64,000 bases of DNA from Gudongella sp049310905 (GTDB lineage Bacteria; Bacillota; Clostridia; Tissierellales; Tissierellaceae), in NCBI RefSeq assembly GCF_049310905.1, contig NZ_JBMEMN010000001.1, forward strand, positions 186,001 to 250,000, read 5' to 3'. A model generated the notes under the pieces. The model was given only the letters and a program-made list of their open reading frames with translations, was not told the origin of the DNA and did no database searches. Shown in pieces: positions 15,909 to 25,542 of the stretch (position 1 is its first letter; each line of letters begins with the position of its first letter). A program made the translations under genes and the position numbers.

Positions 15909-16229
15909 GTGAAATCCTTATCTGTTCAGGAAAAAATTCAAAGGGAAAAGGAAATTGTATCCCTTATGATAGACCTCTATTATAAGGGTAACTCCAACTC
16001 CTTCACCAAAACACAATACCTTGAACTTACAGACTACTGCCTGAGCAAGGTAGACAATTGTCCCTTTATTGAGAAAAAAACCTTCTGTTCTAGCTGCAGC
16101 GTGCACTGCTATGATGAAAAACACCGAGGGATGATCAAAGCCGTAATGAAATACTCAGCACCACGGATGATCTTATACCATCCCTTGCTTATGCTAAGAC
16201 ATACAATCTTAAGTCTTAACAACAAATAA
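15909..16229 (+). CDS. Nitrous oxide-stimulated promoter family protein (YgbA-like)
   Basis: A 106-residue protein with a cysteine cluster (CPFIEKKTFCSSCSVHCYD, about residues 51-69) and the conserved end KAVMKYSAPRMILYHPLLM. This matches the YgbA_NO family, in Escherichia coli linked to nitrosative stress; function in anaerobic Bacillota is unclear. The cysteine cluster could bind a metal. AGGAGG lies upstream of the GTG/ATG region and the gene ends one base from the convergent AI-2E family gene. Confidence 0.85.
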   Translation: MKSLSVQEKIQREKEIVSLMIDLYYKGNSNSFTKTQYLELTDYCLSKVDNCPFIEKKTFCSSCSVHCYDEKHRGMIKAVMKYSAPRMILYHPLLMLRHTILSLNNK

Positions 16230-17393
16230 CTAGAAGTAATCCTTGGTTTCTATCGGAAGGCCTTTCTTGGCAAGCCTTCTCTCAACATTGTCCTTGATAA
16301 TTGAATATATGAATACAAACAATGGAACTCCGATTATCAACCCTATAAAGCCCAGCATCTTTCCTGCAATAAGCAAAGAGAACAAGATCCAGAATGCCGA
16401 TATTCCAAGAGAGTCCCCAAGAATCTTAGGCCCGAGGATATTGCCGTCAAACTGCTGAATCAGGATCACAATCACAATAAACCAAAGTGCCTGGATAGGC
16501 GAAACAATTGCTATTATGAAAACCGATGGAACCGCTCCGATAAATGGTCCAAAGAACGGGATGATGTTTGTAATCCCTATTATAAAGGAGACAAGTATTG
16601 GGAATGGCATATGGAAAATCAAGAGTATGATATAGGTCAATATTCCAATAATAACTGAATCCAGGATTTTCCCGCTTAAAAACCTTCCGAAAATTGTATC
16701 TGCCCTTCTAGATAGCTCCAATATCCTGTTTGCCCTTGGGCCATGAAAAATTGAGTAAGTTACCTTTCTGCCCAATGCTCTGAACCTGTCCTTGTCAAAA
16801 AGAAGGTAGACGGAAATCACAAGACCAATGGCAATGTTCCATACACTGGCAAGTACAACTCCAACAATGCTTCCAATAACTGGGATCAACCCTGTAACAA
16901 ATCCGAATACATTATCCAGTACTCCATTCCACCACTCAACGATATATTCAAGATAATCCTCTCTGATATGAAGACTTTCAATCTGATCTATTACCCAAAA
17001 AGAAATATCGTCAAAATTATCTGTTACCAGTGTTACAAGTCTAGCAACTGAAGATATAAGCTGAGGCATTATTATGATTATGAACAAATAGACCAGAGTA
17101 CCTATTATTGCATAGGTAATGATTATACCCAGGGCATTCTTAAACCGTGGCATTCTATCCTTTTTCATAAGGGGATTTGTAATGTGCTTCTCGATAATCT
17201 CAAGAATAAAGTTAAAGAGATAAGCCATTACAGCACCTATTATGATTGGCTGCAGTGTTCCAAAAAAACCTGAAACCTTCTCACTGAATATTGTTATATC
17301 AGAGGCTATGAGGTAAAAAAGAATACTCAATGAAATTACTACAAAGGAGTATACTGCTATTGTAAGGTACCTAACATTCCATTCAATCTTCAT
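16230..17393 (-). CDS. AI-2E family transporter
   Basis: A 388-residue integral membrane protein with about eight hydrophobic segments and the conserved family region (LSRRADTIFGRFLSGKILD, then IIPFFGPFIGAVPS and GPKILGDSLGISAFWILF). Family members are implicated in autoinducer-2 export or Na+/H+ exchange; the substrate here is unknown. The start is taken as ATG at 17393 because GGGAGGTGAG precedes it; an upstream ATG at 17420 lies inside the ribosome binding site region and overlaps the gene before it. It is translationally close-coupled to the desulfhydrase-like gene. Confidence 0.9.
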   Translation of the reverse strand: MKIEWNVRYLTIAVYSFVVISLSILFYLIASDITIFSEKVSGFFGTLQPIIIGAVMAYLFNFILEIIEKHITNPLMKKDRMPRFKNALGIIITYAIIGTLVYLFIIIIMPQLISSVARLVTLVTDNFDDISFWVIDQIESLHIREDYLEYIVEWWNGVLDNVFGFVTGLIPVIGSIVGVVLASVWNIAIGLVISVYLLFDKDRFRALGRKVTYSIFHGPRANRILELSRRADTIFGRFLSGKILDSVIIGILTYIILLIFHMPFPILVSFIIGITNIIPFFGPFIGAVPSVFIIAIVSPIQALWFIVIVILIQQFDGNILGPKILGDSLGISAFWILFSLLIAGKMLGFIGLIIGVPLFVFIYSIIKDNVERRLAKKGLPIETKDYF

Positions 17394-18370
17394 ATTCTGC
17401 CTCTCACCTCCCGGGTCCATCCAAATATGCCTCCGGTGTGGATAAATAGAATGTTTTTATATTTATCCAGGTTTCCATTCTTAATTTCCTCGACAAGACC
17501 ATACATTGCCTTGCCAGTATATACAGGGTCGAGTATGATTCCCTCAAGTCTCGCCAGTCTCTTTATGAATTGAAGCTCCACATCTTGGCTTATTGCATAC
17601 CCAAGTCCTGGGTATCCGTCAATTATAGAAACATCCTTAGGATTTACAGTAAAACCTATGTCCACGTAGCTTTTCATATCCTCAACAAGGCCTGCAACAA
17701 CTTTCTTAAAATGATCAGCACTGGCTGAAATATTAATTCCAATGATATCCCTTTTTTCCCCATCCAGTCTATTTCCAGCATAGAGTCCTGCAAAGGTTCC
17801 TCCGGAACCAACAGTCAGAACGATGGCATCAAAATGAATTCCCAATTCCTTTTCCTGCCCAACTATCTCATGGTATGCATCCAGATACCCAAATGAACCG
17901 ATTCCGTTTGAAGCACCTTCAGGCAGTATGTAAGCCTCTTTACCTTCTTTGGCAAGCTCTTGCCTGATGCTCTCCATTATGTCCCCCCTTGACTCAGCGT
18001 AGTCCTCAGCAGTAATGTATTCCACATGGGCGCCCATAAGAGTTTCAAGGAATAGATTTCCTTCCTTATCTTCCCTTTCTTCTCCCCTAAGTACAAGAGT
18101 GCATCCCATACCGAGTTTTGCTGCAACAGCAGCTGTTGCACGTGCATGGTTTGACTGAATACCGCCACAGGTTATTAGGTGGTTGCAACCATTATCAAGA
18201 GCTTCTTTCACTGCATACTGAAGCTTTCGAACCTTGTTTCCCGATACTTCCATTCCAGTCTGGTCATCTCTTTTTATCCAGATATTTTTGTCAAGCTCCT
18301 TGCTAAGCCTCTCCATCTTTTCAATTCTTGTAGGTAAATTAGCCAAATCAATTCTCTCAGGCATTTTCAT
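17390..18370 (-). CDS. D-cysteine desulfhydrase / ACC-deaminase family PLP enzyme
   Basis: Pyridoxal-phosphate enzyme of the fold type II group, which acts on D-cysteine (giving pyruvate, sulphide and ammonia) or related amino acids. The PLP lysine is in the SGNKVRKLQY segment (about residue 46-55); the substrate-binding loop CGGIQSNHARATAA and the phosphate-binding GSGGTFAGLYAG are present. At 326 residues it has the family length. Start ATG behind GGAGG. The exact substrate cannot be told from sequence. Confidence 0.88.
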   Translation of the reverse strand: MKMPERIDLANLPTRIEKMERLSKELDKNIWIKRDDQTGMEVSGNKVRKLQYAVKEALDNGCNHLITCGGIQSNHARATAAVAAKLGMGCTLVLRGEEREDKEGNLFLETLMGAHVEYITAEDYAESRGDIMESIRQELAKEGKEAYILPEGASNGIGSFGYLDAYHEIVGQEKELGIHFDAIVLTVGSGGTFAGLYAGNRLDGEKRDIIGINISASADHFKKVVAGLVEDMKSYVDIGFTVNPKDVSIIDGYPGLGYAISQDVELQFIKRLARLEGIILDPVYTGKAMYGLVEEIKNGNLDKYKNILFIHTGGIFGWTREVRGRI

Positions 18371-18390
18371 TTTTGTACCTCCTGGATTAT

Positions 18391-18999
18391 CTAATCTATT
18401 ACTCCAAACTTGCTGAACGGAAATATTCTAAGTGCGACCTTTCCCTTAACCTGATCCTTGTCTATGAATCCAAGAACACGGCTGTCAAGACTGTTTTCCC
18501 TGTTATCTCCAAATACAAGGAGTTTTCCTTCAGGAACACTCCAATAAGTGTCTCCTCTTGAATAGGTCATGGTATTTATATAAGGTTCATCCTGCTTTTC
18601 TCCGTTAACATATACTTCTCCCTCAATCAATTCAACCTGATCACCTTCTACTGCAATTACTCTTTTGATAAGAAGATTCTTTTCTGCAGTCCCGGTGAAT
18701 CTGAACCTGAAATTGTTTCTTATGTCCTTTATCTCGTTTATCATATTTTTGATCAACCCTCTCTCAATCGGGTTCTTATCGAAAATAACAACTTCACCTC
18801 TTTGGGGATCCGTAAAGAAATATCCTACCCTGTTTACAATCAATCTATCTCCCTGGATGAATGTCGGCTCCATTGACTGCTCCATAACCATAGTCATCGA
18901 AACTATGTTGGATATTATGAAAAGTGCTACTAAAAGAGCTACCGAAAGGGATAAAAGCCAGCTGACGATTTCCCCAATAATACTTTTCCCATTACTCAT
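18391..18999 (-). CDS. lepB: Signal peptidase I
   Basis: Membrane-bound serine protease that removes signal peptides. The 202-residue protein has one N-terminal membrane segment (LSVALLVALFIISNIVSM), the catalytic Ser in EQSMEPTF, and the catalytic Lys in LIKRVIAVEGD, then box E GDNRENSLDSRVLG. The insert with basic residues after box B (about 75-110) is somewhat longer than usual. It is co-directional with neighbours; a duplicate elsewhere in the genome is likely but not visible. Confidence 0.95.
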   Translation of the reverse strand: MSNGKSIIGEIVSWLLSLSVALLVALFIISNIVSMTMVMEQSMEPTFIQGDRLIVNRVGYFFTDPQRGEVVIFDKNPIERGLIKNMINEIKDIRNNFRFRFTGTAEKNLLIKRVIAVEGDQVELIEGEVYVNGEKQDEPYINTMTYSRGDTYWSVPEGKLLVFGDNRENSLDSRVLGFIDKDQVKGKVALRIFPFSKFGVID

Positions 19000-19017
19000 A
19001 TAATTCAGTCCCTTCAG

Positions 19018-19386
19018 TTATAAGTCAGAAAATCTGTCAAAGCTGTGAAATCTTTTCCCTTGAAAAACCAGCACTCCCTCATCACCTTCGACCATCATAC
19101 CATAATCCTCTCCGTCGACCTGGAGCTCAAGTCTGTCTGTACTGTCAAATTGAAAAGTTACAAAGTAGTTTGTATGCCCAGTTCCAAAGGAACGATTGTT
19201 ATGATGATTGGCGGAATGTCTGTAGTTTGTCCTCTTTGATACTACAGATGCATTGACATTCAGGACCGGTTGATCGTTATTATGCTTCCAACCCACCAAG
19301 CCTTTAATCAATGTTATCGCAATTATTGCAAAAATCAGCAGAAAAAATACTGGAAAAACCATAAACATCAAATTAAATCCGCTCAT
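19018..19386 (-). CDS. DUF2500 domain-containing membrane protein
   Basis: A 122-residue protein with one N-terminal membrane helix (VFPVFFLLIFAIIAITLIKG) and a soluble beta domain (NYFVTFQFDSTDRLELQVDGEDYGMMVEGDEG, given in part) that matches DUF2500. No function is established. A histidine-rich patch (HSANHHNNRSFGTGH) sits between the two. It is followed by the phosphatase gene upstream on the same strand. Confidence 0.82.
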   Translation of the reverse strand: MSGFNLMFMVFPVFFLLIFAIIAITLIKGLVGWKHNNDQPVLNVNASVVSKRTNYRHSANHHNNRSFGTGHTNYFVTFQFDSTDRLELQVDGEDYGMMVEGDEGVLVFQGKRFHSFDRFSDL

Positions 19387-19403
19387 TGAAAAACCTCCAT
19401 TAA

Positions 19404-20009
19404 TTACTCTTTAAAATGAGATGTATCAGCCTCTAGTTCAATTTCCCACAAATCTTTTTTTCTCTTGAATATGCTCAAAGAAGTTCCAGGATAAACAGGC
19501 AGCTCTGAAATTGATGCTCTTGGCAATCCCTTAAGTATTGTTATCAAAGCCTTGATAGTAACTCCGTGGGCTACAATCAAAACATTTTCCCCTCCTGATT
19601 CCATAACCATATGTAGTGCTTTTTCAACTCTGTCAAAGAGCTCGTCCACCGACTCTCCTCCGTAGGATTTGTAAGCCAATGGTTTGTTCATGTAATTGTG
19701 AAACTCCTGTGAATACTTTTTCTTTATATCAGCAAGTCTCTTACCTTCCCATAGTCCGAAACCAATTTCTCTTAATTCCATGATCTGTCTGATCTCAACT
19801 GCTCTGTTCCCAGAAATTATTTCAGCAGTTTTAACAGCTCTATACTGGTCACTTGAATATATGGCATCAAAATGAACATCCTTCAATGCGTCTCCAAGTT
19901 GCTCCGCCCCTTTTAATCCTTTTGGCGTCAAAGGTGAATTCATCCACCCCTGAAGTCTTCCTTCTGTATTCCACTTGGTCTGTCCGTGTCTGGTAATATA
20001 TAATCTCAA
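19404..20009 (-). CDS. Histidine phosphatase family protein (phosphoglycerate mutase-like)
   Basis: The 201-residue protein has the RHG signature (LYITRHGQTKWNTEGR, residues 3-18) with the phospho-accepting histidine, and the second catalytic histidine in VLIVAHGVTI. Family members include broad phosphatases and alpha-ribazole phosphatases (CobC), so the exact substrate is open. It is spaced 15 bases from the acetyltransferase gene upstream. Confidence 0.9.
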   Translation of the reverse strand: MRLYITRHGQTKWNTEGRLQGWMNSPLTPKGLKGAEQLGDALKDVHFDAIYSSDQYRAVKTAEIISGNRAVEIRQIMELREIGFGLWEGKRLADIKKKYSQEFHNYMNKPLAYKSYGGESVDELFDRVEKALHMVMESGGENVLIVAHGVTIKALITILKGLPRASISELPVYPGTSLSIFKRKKDLWEIELEADTSHFKE

Positions 20010-20024
20010 CTTATTTCCTCCCTG

Positions 20025-20531
20025 CTAAAATTCTTCTGCCAGGTCCACAAGGGCCTTGTCACATACTCTATAGACTGTCCATTCATCCATTGGAATGGCA
20101 CCGATGCTCTTGTAAAAGTCAATTGATGATTTGTTCCAGTCAAGACACCACCATTCGAATCTGCCACATCCTCTTTCAATTGCAAGCTTGGCAAGGTATG
20201 CAAGAAGAAGTTTACCGATTCCTTTTCCCCTCATCTGAGGCTGTACATAAAGATCCTCCAAGTACAGTCCAGGCCTTCCAAGGAATGTAGAAAAATTGTG
20301 GAAGAACAGTGCAAAACCTACAGGCTCGCCTTTGAACTCTGCAATTACAACTTCTGCTGCTTTTCTCTCAAAAAGGCTCTCCCTTAAAATCTCTTCGGTT
20401 GCAACAACCTCATGAAGCAGCTCCTCATAGTCAGCAAGCTCCTTTATAAATCTCAGAATCAATGAAATATCCTTTTCTTCAGCTAATCTTAATGTAACAT
20501 CCTCAATTCTCGTCTCAATTTTAACGTTCAT
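20025..20531 (-). CDS. GNAT family N-acetyltransferase
   Basis: Transfers acetyl from acetyl-CoA to an amine. The CoA-binding motif is clear (VQPQMRGKGIGKLLLAYLA, about 98-116), and the pattern LYLEDLYV...RFEWWCLDWNKSSIDFYKSIGA is typical of the diamine/spermidine acetyltransferase-like subgroup. The start ATG at 20531 follows GGGAGGAG; the longer ORF start is ruled out by that box. The substrate is not known. Confidence 0.88.
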   Translation of the reverse strand: MNVKIETRIEDVTLRLAEEKDISLILRFIKELADYEELLHEVVATEEILRESLFERKAAEVVIAEFKGEPVGFALFFHNFSTFLGRPGLYLEDLYVQPQMRGKGIGKLLLAYLAKLAIERGCGRFEWWCLDWNKSSIDFYKSIGAIPMDEWTVYRVCDKALVDLAEEF

Positions 20532-20672
20532 CCAATCTCCTCCCAAATATTACTCAGTTGAATAAATTATATCACAATCAACACACTTATTGACATCATA
20601 AATAAACACTATTTCAATAATTCAGACCATTTATGGGTAACAATATACTAGATGACAAAGGAGGTGTTCATA

Positions 20673-20999
20673 TTGAGTGAACTTTCAAACAAAAAATGTG
20701 TTCCTTGTGAAGTAGGAGCAATACCATTGCAACCTGATGAGGTCAAAGATATGCTTAAGGAACTGGAAGAAGGTTGGAGCAGCGAAGATGACAAGGCTAT
20801 CCAGAAAACCTTCAAGTTCGACGATTTTATGGGAGCAATGGACTTTGCCAACAAAATTGCAGAGCTTGCAGAGGAAGAAGGCCATCATCCCATCCTTACA
20901 GTCTCCTGGGGAAAGCTTAAGGCAAAGCTTATGACCCACAAGATCAAGGGACTTCACGAGAATGACTTTATCCTTGCAGCAAAAATAGACAAGCTTTAA
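20673..20999 (+). CDS. phhB: 4a-hydroxytetrahydrobiopterin dehydratase (PCD/DCoH)
   Basis: Pterin-4a-carbinolamine dehydratase recycles oxidised pterins. The 108-residue protein carries the conserved HHP motif (EEEGHHPILTVSWGKLKAKL, about 72-91) and the C-terminal THKIKGLHENDFILAAKID. The start is TTG at 20673, chosen because AAAGGAGG lies 10 bases upstream; an earlier in-frame ATG at 20652 has no ribosome binding site. No aromatic amino acid hydroxylase is in view, so its role in this anaerobe is unclear. Terminator at 21024-21059. Confidence 0.88.
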   Translation: MSELSNKKCVPCEVGAIPLQPDEVKDMLKELEEGWSSEDDKAIQKTFKFDDFMGAMDFANKIAELAEEEGHHPILTVSWGKLKAKLMTHKIKGLHENDFILAAKIDKL

Positions 21000-21023
21000 A
21001 AAACTAGACAATCAAGTAAGAAG

Positions 21024-21059
21024 TCCCTCATTAGGTAGCAGTACCTTATGAGGGATTTT
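21024..21059 (+). terminator. Terminator of the pterin dehydratase gene
   Basis: TCCCTCATTAGGTA, a 4-base loop, then its near-complement (14 bp with one mismatch), followed by TTTTATG. Located 25 bases after the stop; it also separates the convergent peptide transporter. Confidence 0.85.
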
Positions 21060-21076
21060 ATGTTAAGCTCTTTTCT

Positions 21077-21955
21077 TTAGTCCTTTAATCTTGGATCAAG
21101 TGTATCTCTAAGTGCATCACCAAAAAGATTGAAGCCCAACACAATCAATGCAATCATTATTCCTGGAAAAAACGAAACCCACGGTGCCTCCATGATATAG
21201 TCTCTCCCGGAACTCATGATTGAGCCCCAACTTGGTGCGGGGGGTTGAGCTCCCAGGCCAAGGAAGCTTAATGAAGCTTCGATGATTATGGCTTTGGGTA
21301 CTTCAAGAGATGTAAGTACTATGATTGGTGCAAAAGCATTAGGTAAAATATGCTTAAGTATTATTCTCGAATCGCTCATTCCCAGGGACCTTGCTGCCTC
21401 AACAAATTCTTTCTCCCTTAAAGACAGGAATTGTCCTCTCACTAGTCTTGCAAAGCCAGACCAAGAAACAATGGCCAATGCAATTATTAGATTGGTCAAA
21501 CTGGGTCCTAAAGCAGCTACAAAAGCTATAGCCAACAAAGTAACAGGAAAAGACCATGCAATATCCGTTATTCCAGAAATTATTAGATCTATTACACCTC
21601 CATAAAACCCAGCCAATGCTCCTAGGGTCGTCCCAATCAACATGGAAATTCCAACTGCCAGAAAACCAACCTTCAATGATATTCTTGACCCATATATTAT
21701 TCTACTGAATATGTCTCTCCCAAACTCGTCTGTTCCAAAAATATTGTCTGCACTTGGCGCTTTTAACATTTCCGGTAGATTCATTGCATCATATTCATAT
21801 GGTGCAATTATTGGAGCAAAAATCGCAAATAATAAGACGACCAGGATAACAACTCCACCAAAACGCGCCATTCTATTTGAAAACAGTCGCACCAAAAAAC
21901 CTGAGCTGTCATCTACTGGTTCCATTTCTTCAAAAAAATCCATCCCTTCATCCAT
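21077..21955 (-). CDS. Peptide ABC transporter permease (DppC/OppC type)
   Basis: Second membrane subunit of the oligopeptide/dipeptide importer. The 292-residue protein has six hydrophobic segments and the OppC-type EAA loop ('EAARSLGMSDSRIILKHIL' to 'PNAF', about 195-217), preceded by the N-terminal cytoplasmic stretch. The ATG at 21955 follows GAGGTG. It is the last gene of the five-gene operon; the order DppD, DppF, SBP, DppB, DppC on the minus strand is complete. Confidence 0.93.
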   Translation of the reverse strand: MDEGMDFFEEMEPVDDSSGFLVRLFSNRMARFGGVVILVVLLFAIFAPIIAPYEYDAMNLPEMLKAPSADNIFGTDEFGRDIFSRIIYGSRISLKVGFLAVGISMLIGTTLGALAGFYGGVIDLIISGITDIAWSFPVTLLAIAFVAALGPSLTNLIIALAIVSWSGFARLVRGQFLSLREKEFVEAARSLGMSDSRIILKHILPNAFAPIIVLTSLEVPKAIIIEASLSFLGLGAQPPAPSWGSIMSSGRDYIMEAPWVSFFPGIMIALIVLGFNLFGDALRDTLDPRLKD

Positions 21956-21985
21956 CTTAATGACACCTCACTTTCTGCAACTATT

Positions 21986-22903
21986 CTAATACTTAATTCG
22001 TGGATCAGCTACTGCATAGAGTATGTCGGCAATTAGATTTCCAAGCAATATGGATGCAGTCAAGAGAAGCATTGACCCCTGGACAACAGGGTAGTCCCTT
22101 GAAAAGATTGCCTCTACCATAAGCCGTCCAATTCCAGGTCTGTTAAAAACAATTTCAAGTATAACTGACCCACCCATAATCCATCCCATTCTCATACCTA
22201 ACAAGGTTATTATAGGTATAAGGGCATTCTTTAAGGCATGTTTGTTAATAACCTTATTCTCATCCAAGCCCTTGGCTCTGGCGGTTCTTACATAGTCCTG
22301 CCCAATCACCTCAAGCATGCTGGACCTTACCATCCTGGCGGTAACAGCTGCGTCGGTTACCCCAATGGCTATTACAGGTAGTATTAGATGCCTCCAGGTA
22401 CCATAACCTGATACTGGAAACCATCCAAGTCTAAAGGCAAAGAAGTATAACAGAAGCAAGCCAAGAAAAAATGTAGGCATGGATACTCCAACCAGAGCAA
22501 AAGTCATGGCAGCATAATCCAAGGTTGAATTCCTATTCACAGCAGCCAGGATACCAGTCGGGATAGCAATCACAAATGACAGTATCAAAGCCCATATTCC
22601 TACCTCTAGAGTGACGGGGAATCTTTGGATAATCATATCCATTACAGGCCTTCTCTGCAGTATGGAATCTCCAAGGTCCCCCTTCAGCAACTTGCCGACA
22701 AATACCAGGTATTGAGTCAAAAGTGGTTTGTCAAGGCCAAGATCTCTTCTGATGTTTTCATAAACTTCCGGTGTGGCATTGGGTCCAACAATCAAGTCTA
22801 CAGGATCCCCTGGAGCAAGATGAAGTATCAGAAATATAATTATTGTCAACCCAATAAGCACAGGTATCATTAATATGATTTTTTTTATGATGTATTTTAG
22901 CAT
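21986..22903 (-). CDS. Peptide ABC transporter permease (DppB/OppB type)
   Basis: First membrane subunit of the importer, 305 residues with six hydrophobic segments. The family start (MLKYIIKKIILMIPVLIGLT) and the LAPGDPVDLIVG motif are visible, and the EAA loop is YVRTARAKGLDENKVINKHA. It starts 37 bases after the substrate-binding gene and ends 31 bases before the DppC gene. Confidence 0.93.
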   Translation of the reverse strand: MLKYIIKKIILMIPVLIGLTIIIFLILHLAPGDPVDLIVGPNATPEVYENIRRDLGLDKPLLTQYLVFVGKLLKGDLGDSILQRRPVMDMIIQRFPVTLEVGIWALILSFVIAIPTGILAAVNRNSTLDYAAMTFALVGVSMPTFFLGLLLLYFFAFRLGWFPVSGYGTWRHLILPVIAIGVTDAAVTARMVRSSMLEVIGQDYVRTARAKGLDENKVINKHALKNALIPIITLLGMRMGWIMGGSVILEIVFNRPGIGRLMVEAIFSRDYPVVQGSMLLLTASILLGNLIADILYAVADPRIKY

Positions 22904-22939
22904 TGACTCACCTCCTTATCTGGTTAATCCAATAAATAT

Positions 22940-24538
22940 TTAATCTACAATCAAATCTATTCCATCGTTGTAGAAAGTAATCCATGGGTGCAACTTAAAG
23001 TTTTGAACCTCTTTTCTAACTGCTATCAGCCTTTCAGGAACATAGATCGGAGCCCAAACAGCCTGAGAAATCAAGTGTTTCTGTACCTCGTGATATCCAT
23101 CTGCTCTGGTTTCCCAAGTAGGCGATGAAGCCGCAGCCTTAATAAGCTCATCCGTAGTTGGATCATTCCATCTTGAATGGTTTGGATATGGCATCTGGCT
23201 CGATAACAGGAACCAATCCAGAATATCCGCATTTGGCCAGCTGTAAAGTCTCAGGAACAACTCCTGTTCACCTGTTCTAAGCATAGCTGTATAGCTTGAA
23301 CTGTCATATAGTTGTATTTCTACTTCGATTCCTACATCCTTAAGTTGATTTTGCAAAACTTCTGCCAGTCTACTGTATTCTGTAGAATTTTCTGCTGCCA
23401 GTTTCAATTTCAAACCATCCTCGAATCCAGCATCTTTAAGTAATTCTTTTGCTTTTTCAACATTGTACTCGTATCCGTCTTTTTTGCTATCTGCGTAGTA
23501 TTCGCTCGTTAAAGCAGGAGGCAAGTAACCATCTGCTGCTATACCAACATCCCTGAATACATAGGTTATTATCTCATCTTTATTGATAGCATGATTTATT
23601 GCCTGGCGAACTCTTAGATCTGTAAAAGGTTCCTTATCAGTTGCATATGCAAGATATCCAAGCTTAGTGGACTCCCCTCGGAATATTTCAACATCCGGTT
23701 CATCCCCAACCTTGTCAATAAAGGTTGCAGGTACATCCCTTAGTATATGGACATTGCCTGAAAGCAATTCCATTAGTCTCGAATTTTCCTCAGGTATTGT
23801 TCTTAAGACTATTTTATCAATGGCAGAAGGTCCGGTATTGGACATCCACTCAGGTCCCCATGTATAATCAGGGTTCTTGACCAGTACAATCTTATCCCCT
23901 TGGATCCACTCTTCAAACATATATGCTCCTGTTCCAATCACATACTTGATTCCATATTCATCTCCATACTCTTCATATGCATCTTGACTTGCGATACTTG
24001 CCGATGTATTGGAAAGTACAAACAAAAGGTTTGGAAATGGTGTGTTCAATATTACATTTACAGTTAGATCATCCACCACTTCCACTGCCTTTATAGCAGC
24101 AAAATCACTTTGAGCAGGTGATGCAGTATCAGGATCTAGAATTGTGTCAAGCGTCCATTTGACATCATCTGCAGTTAATGGAGTTCCATTGTGAAACTTA
24201 ACTCCTTCCTTCAAGTGAAATGTCCAAATCATTCCATCCTCAGATGTATCCCATGATTCTGCAAGCCCCGGTTCATAATTAAAATCATAGTCTCTGGATA
24301 CCAGCCTATCATAAATATAAACCAAAGCATCAGAATACCAACCAGTCTTGATATGGTCTAGAATTTCGGCATCTCTTTCATAACCGATAACCAATACCTT
24401 CTCTTTTTCTCCATTTGCTTCTGATTCTCCTGATGGTCCATCCACTGTATCACCAGTAGCACATCCGGTTAATATGGATGAGATGGTGAACAGTACCAAT
24501 AATGCCAAAGTCCATTTTCTTTTAGAATTCTTTTTCAC
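22940..24538 (-). CDS. Peptide ABC transporter substrate-binding lipoprotein
   Basis: Extracellular receptor of the importer. The 532 residues begin with a lipoprotein signal (lipobox LTGC, Cys about residue 26), followed by a linker rich in Gly/Ser/Glu and a family 5 solute-binding fold (WTFHLKEGVKFHNGTPLTAD, about 105-125). The family binds peptides, or sometimes nickel or other solutes. The specificity cannot be read. It sits between the ATPase and permease genes. Confidence 0.93.
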   Translation of the reverse strand: MKKNSKRKWTLALLVLFTISSILTGCATGDTVDGPSGESEANGEKEKVLVIGYERDAEILDHIKTGWYSDALVYIYDRLVSRDYDFNYEPGLAESWDTSEDGMIWTFHLKEGVKFHNGTPLTADDVKWTLDTILDPDTASPAQSDFAAIKAVEVVDDLTVNVILNTPFPNLLFVLSNTSASIASQDAYEEYGDEYGIKYVIGTGAYMFEEWIQGDKIVLVKNPDYTWGPEWMSNTGPSAIDKIVLRTIPEENSRLMELLSGNVHILRDVPATFIDKVGDEPDVEIFRGESTKLGYLAYATDKEPFTDLRVRQAINHAINKDEIITYVFRDVGIAADGYLPPALTSEYYADSKKDGYEYNVEKAKELLKDAGFEDGLKLKLAAENSTEYSRLAEVLQNQLKDVGIEVEIQLYDSSSYTAMLRTGEQELFLRLYSWPNADILDWFLLSSQMPYPNHSRWNDPTTDELIKAAASSPTWETRADGYHEVQKHLISQAVWAPIYVPERLIAVRKEVQNFKLHPWITFYNDGIDLIVD

Positions 24539-24560
24539 GATTGTTCCCTCCTATAGTTTT

Positions 24561-25529
24561 CTATTTGTAAAGATGGCAGTCAACGGTATGACCCCCTCCA
24601 AAATCAATTGTCTCTGGTTCTTCGTTGTAGCAACGATCCATTGCGTACATGCATCTATTATTAAATCTGCAGCCTTTTGGTGGCTCCATGATGTCCTGCA
24701 TATCTCCTTCCAGTATGATTCTTTTCTTTTTTGAATCAGGATCAATTACTGGAATAGCAGACAAAAGAGCCTGCGTATATGGGTGTAGAGCATTTCTAAA
24801 CAATTCATCGCTATCAGAAACTTCAACTATTTTCCCTAAGTACATCACTGCGATTCTCTTGCTGATATGTTTAACAACACTTAAGTCATGAGCAATAAAT
24901 AGATATGCAATATCCAATTCCTTTTGAAGATTCTCCAACAGATTAATTATTTGAGACTGTATTGATACATCTAAGGCTGATACAGGTTCATCACATATCA
25001 ACAGCTTTGGCTCTACAGCCAACGCTCTTGCGATAACAATCCTCTGTCTCTGCCCTCCACTAAACTCATGTGGATGACGTGTCAAATAAGTCTTGCTCAA
25101 GCCAACCAATTGGATTAGTTCCTCTGTTCTTTTATTTCTTTGGAGTCTTGTTCCAAAATTATGCACGAGAAGGACTTCTTCAATTGCATCGCCTATGGTC
25201 ATCCTTGGATTAAGAGATGCATAGGGATCCTGAAATATAAGCTGCATGTTTTTTCTGGTTTCCTTAAGTTCGTTCTTTTTTAGCTTAAGCACGTCTTTTC
25301 CTTCAAAGAAAATCCTGCCTGAATTTACCTTTAGAAGTCTTAGTATTGCTCTACCGGTTGTAGATTTGCCGCAACCGCTTTCCCCAACCAGTCCAAGTGT
25401 TTCACCATATTCTATGTCAAAGCCAACTCCATCTACAGCCTTGACATATCCAACTGTCTTGGGTATCAGTTGCCCCTTTATTGGAAAATGTACTTTTAGA
25501 TCATTGACTTCCAAAATATTATTATTCAT
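24561..25529 (-). CDS. Peptide ABC transporter ATP-binding protein (DppF/OppF type)
   Basis: Second ATPase. It has Walker A GESGCGKST, the ABC signature SGGQRQRIVIARAL, Walker B LLICDEPVSALD, the H-loop histidine, and the oligopeptide C-terminal cysteine-rich segment with the spaced CRFNNRC...C...C pattern, which in this family can hold an iron-sulphur cluster. The start is set to ATG at 25529 by GGGGTGA; upstream in-frame codons at 25550 overlap DppD. Stop codon of DppD (25543) lies just inside the upstream region, giving close coupling. Confidence 0.93.
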   Translation of the reverse strand: MNNNILEVNDLKVHFPIKGQLIPKTVGYVKAVDGVGFDIEYGETLGLVGESGCGKSTTGRAILRLLKVNSGRIFFEGKDVLKLKKNELKETRKNMQLIFQDPYASLNPRMTIGDAIEEVLLVHNFGTRLQRNKRTEELIQLVGLSKTYLTRHPHEFSGGQRQRIVIARALAVEPKLLICDEPVSALDVSIQSQIINLLENLQKELDIAYLFIAHDLSVVKHISKRIAVMYLGKIVEVSDSDELFRNALHPYTQALLSAIPVIDPDSKKKRIILEGDMQDIMEPPKGCRFNNRCMYAMDRCYNEEPETIDFGGGHTVDCHLYK

Positions 25530-25542
25530 CCCATCACCCCTG

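Noticed and set aside
20652..20672. ATG at 20652 as the start of the pterin dehydratase
   Set aside because: It overlaps the ribosome binding site of the TTG start at 20673 and has no such site itself.
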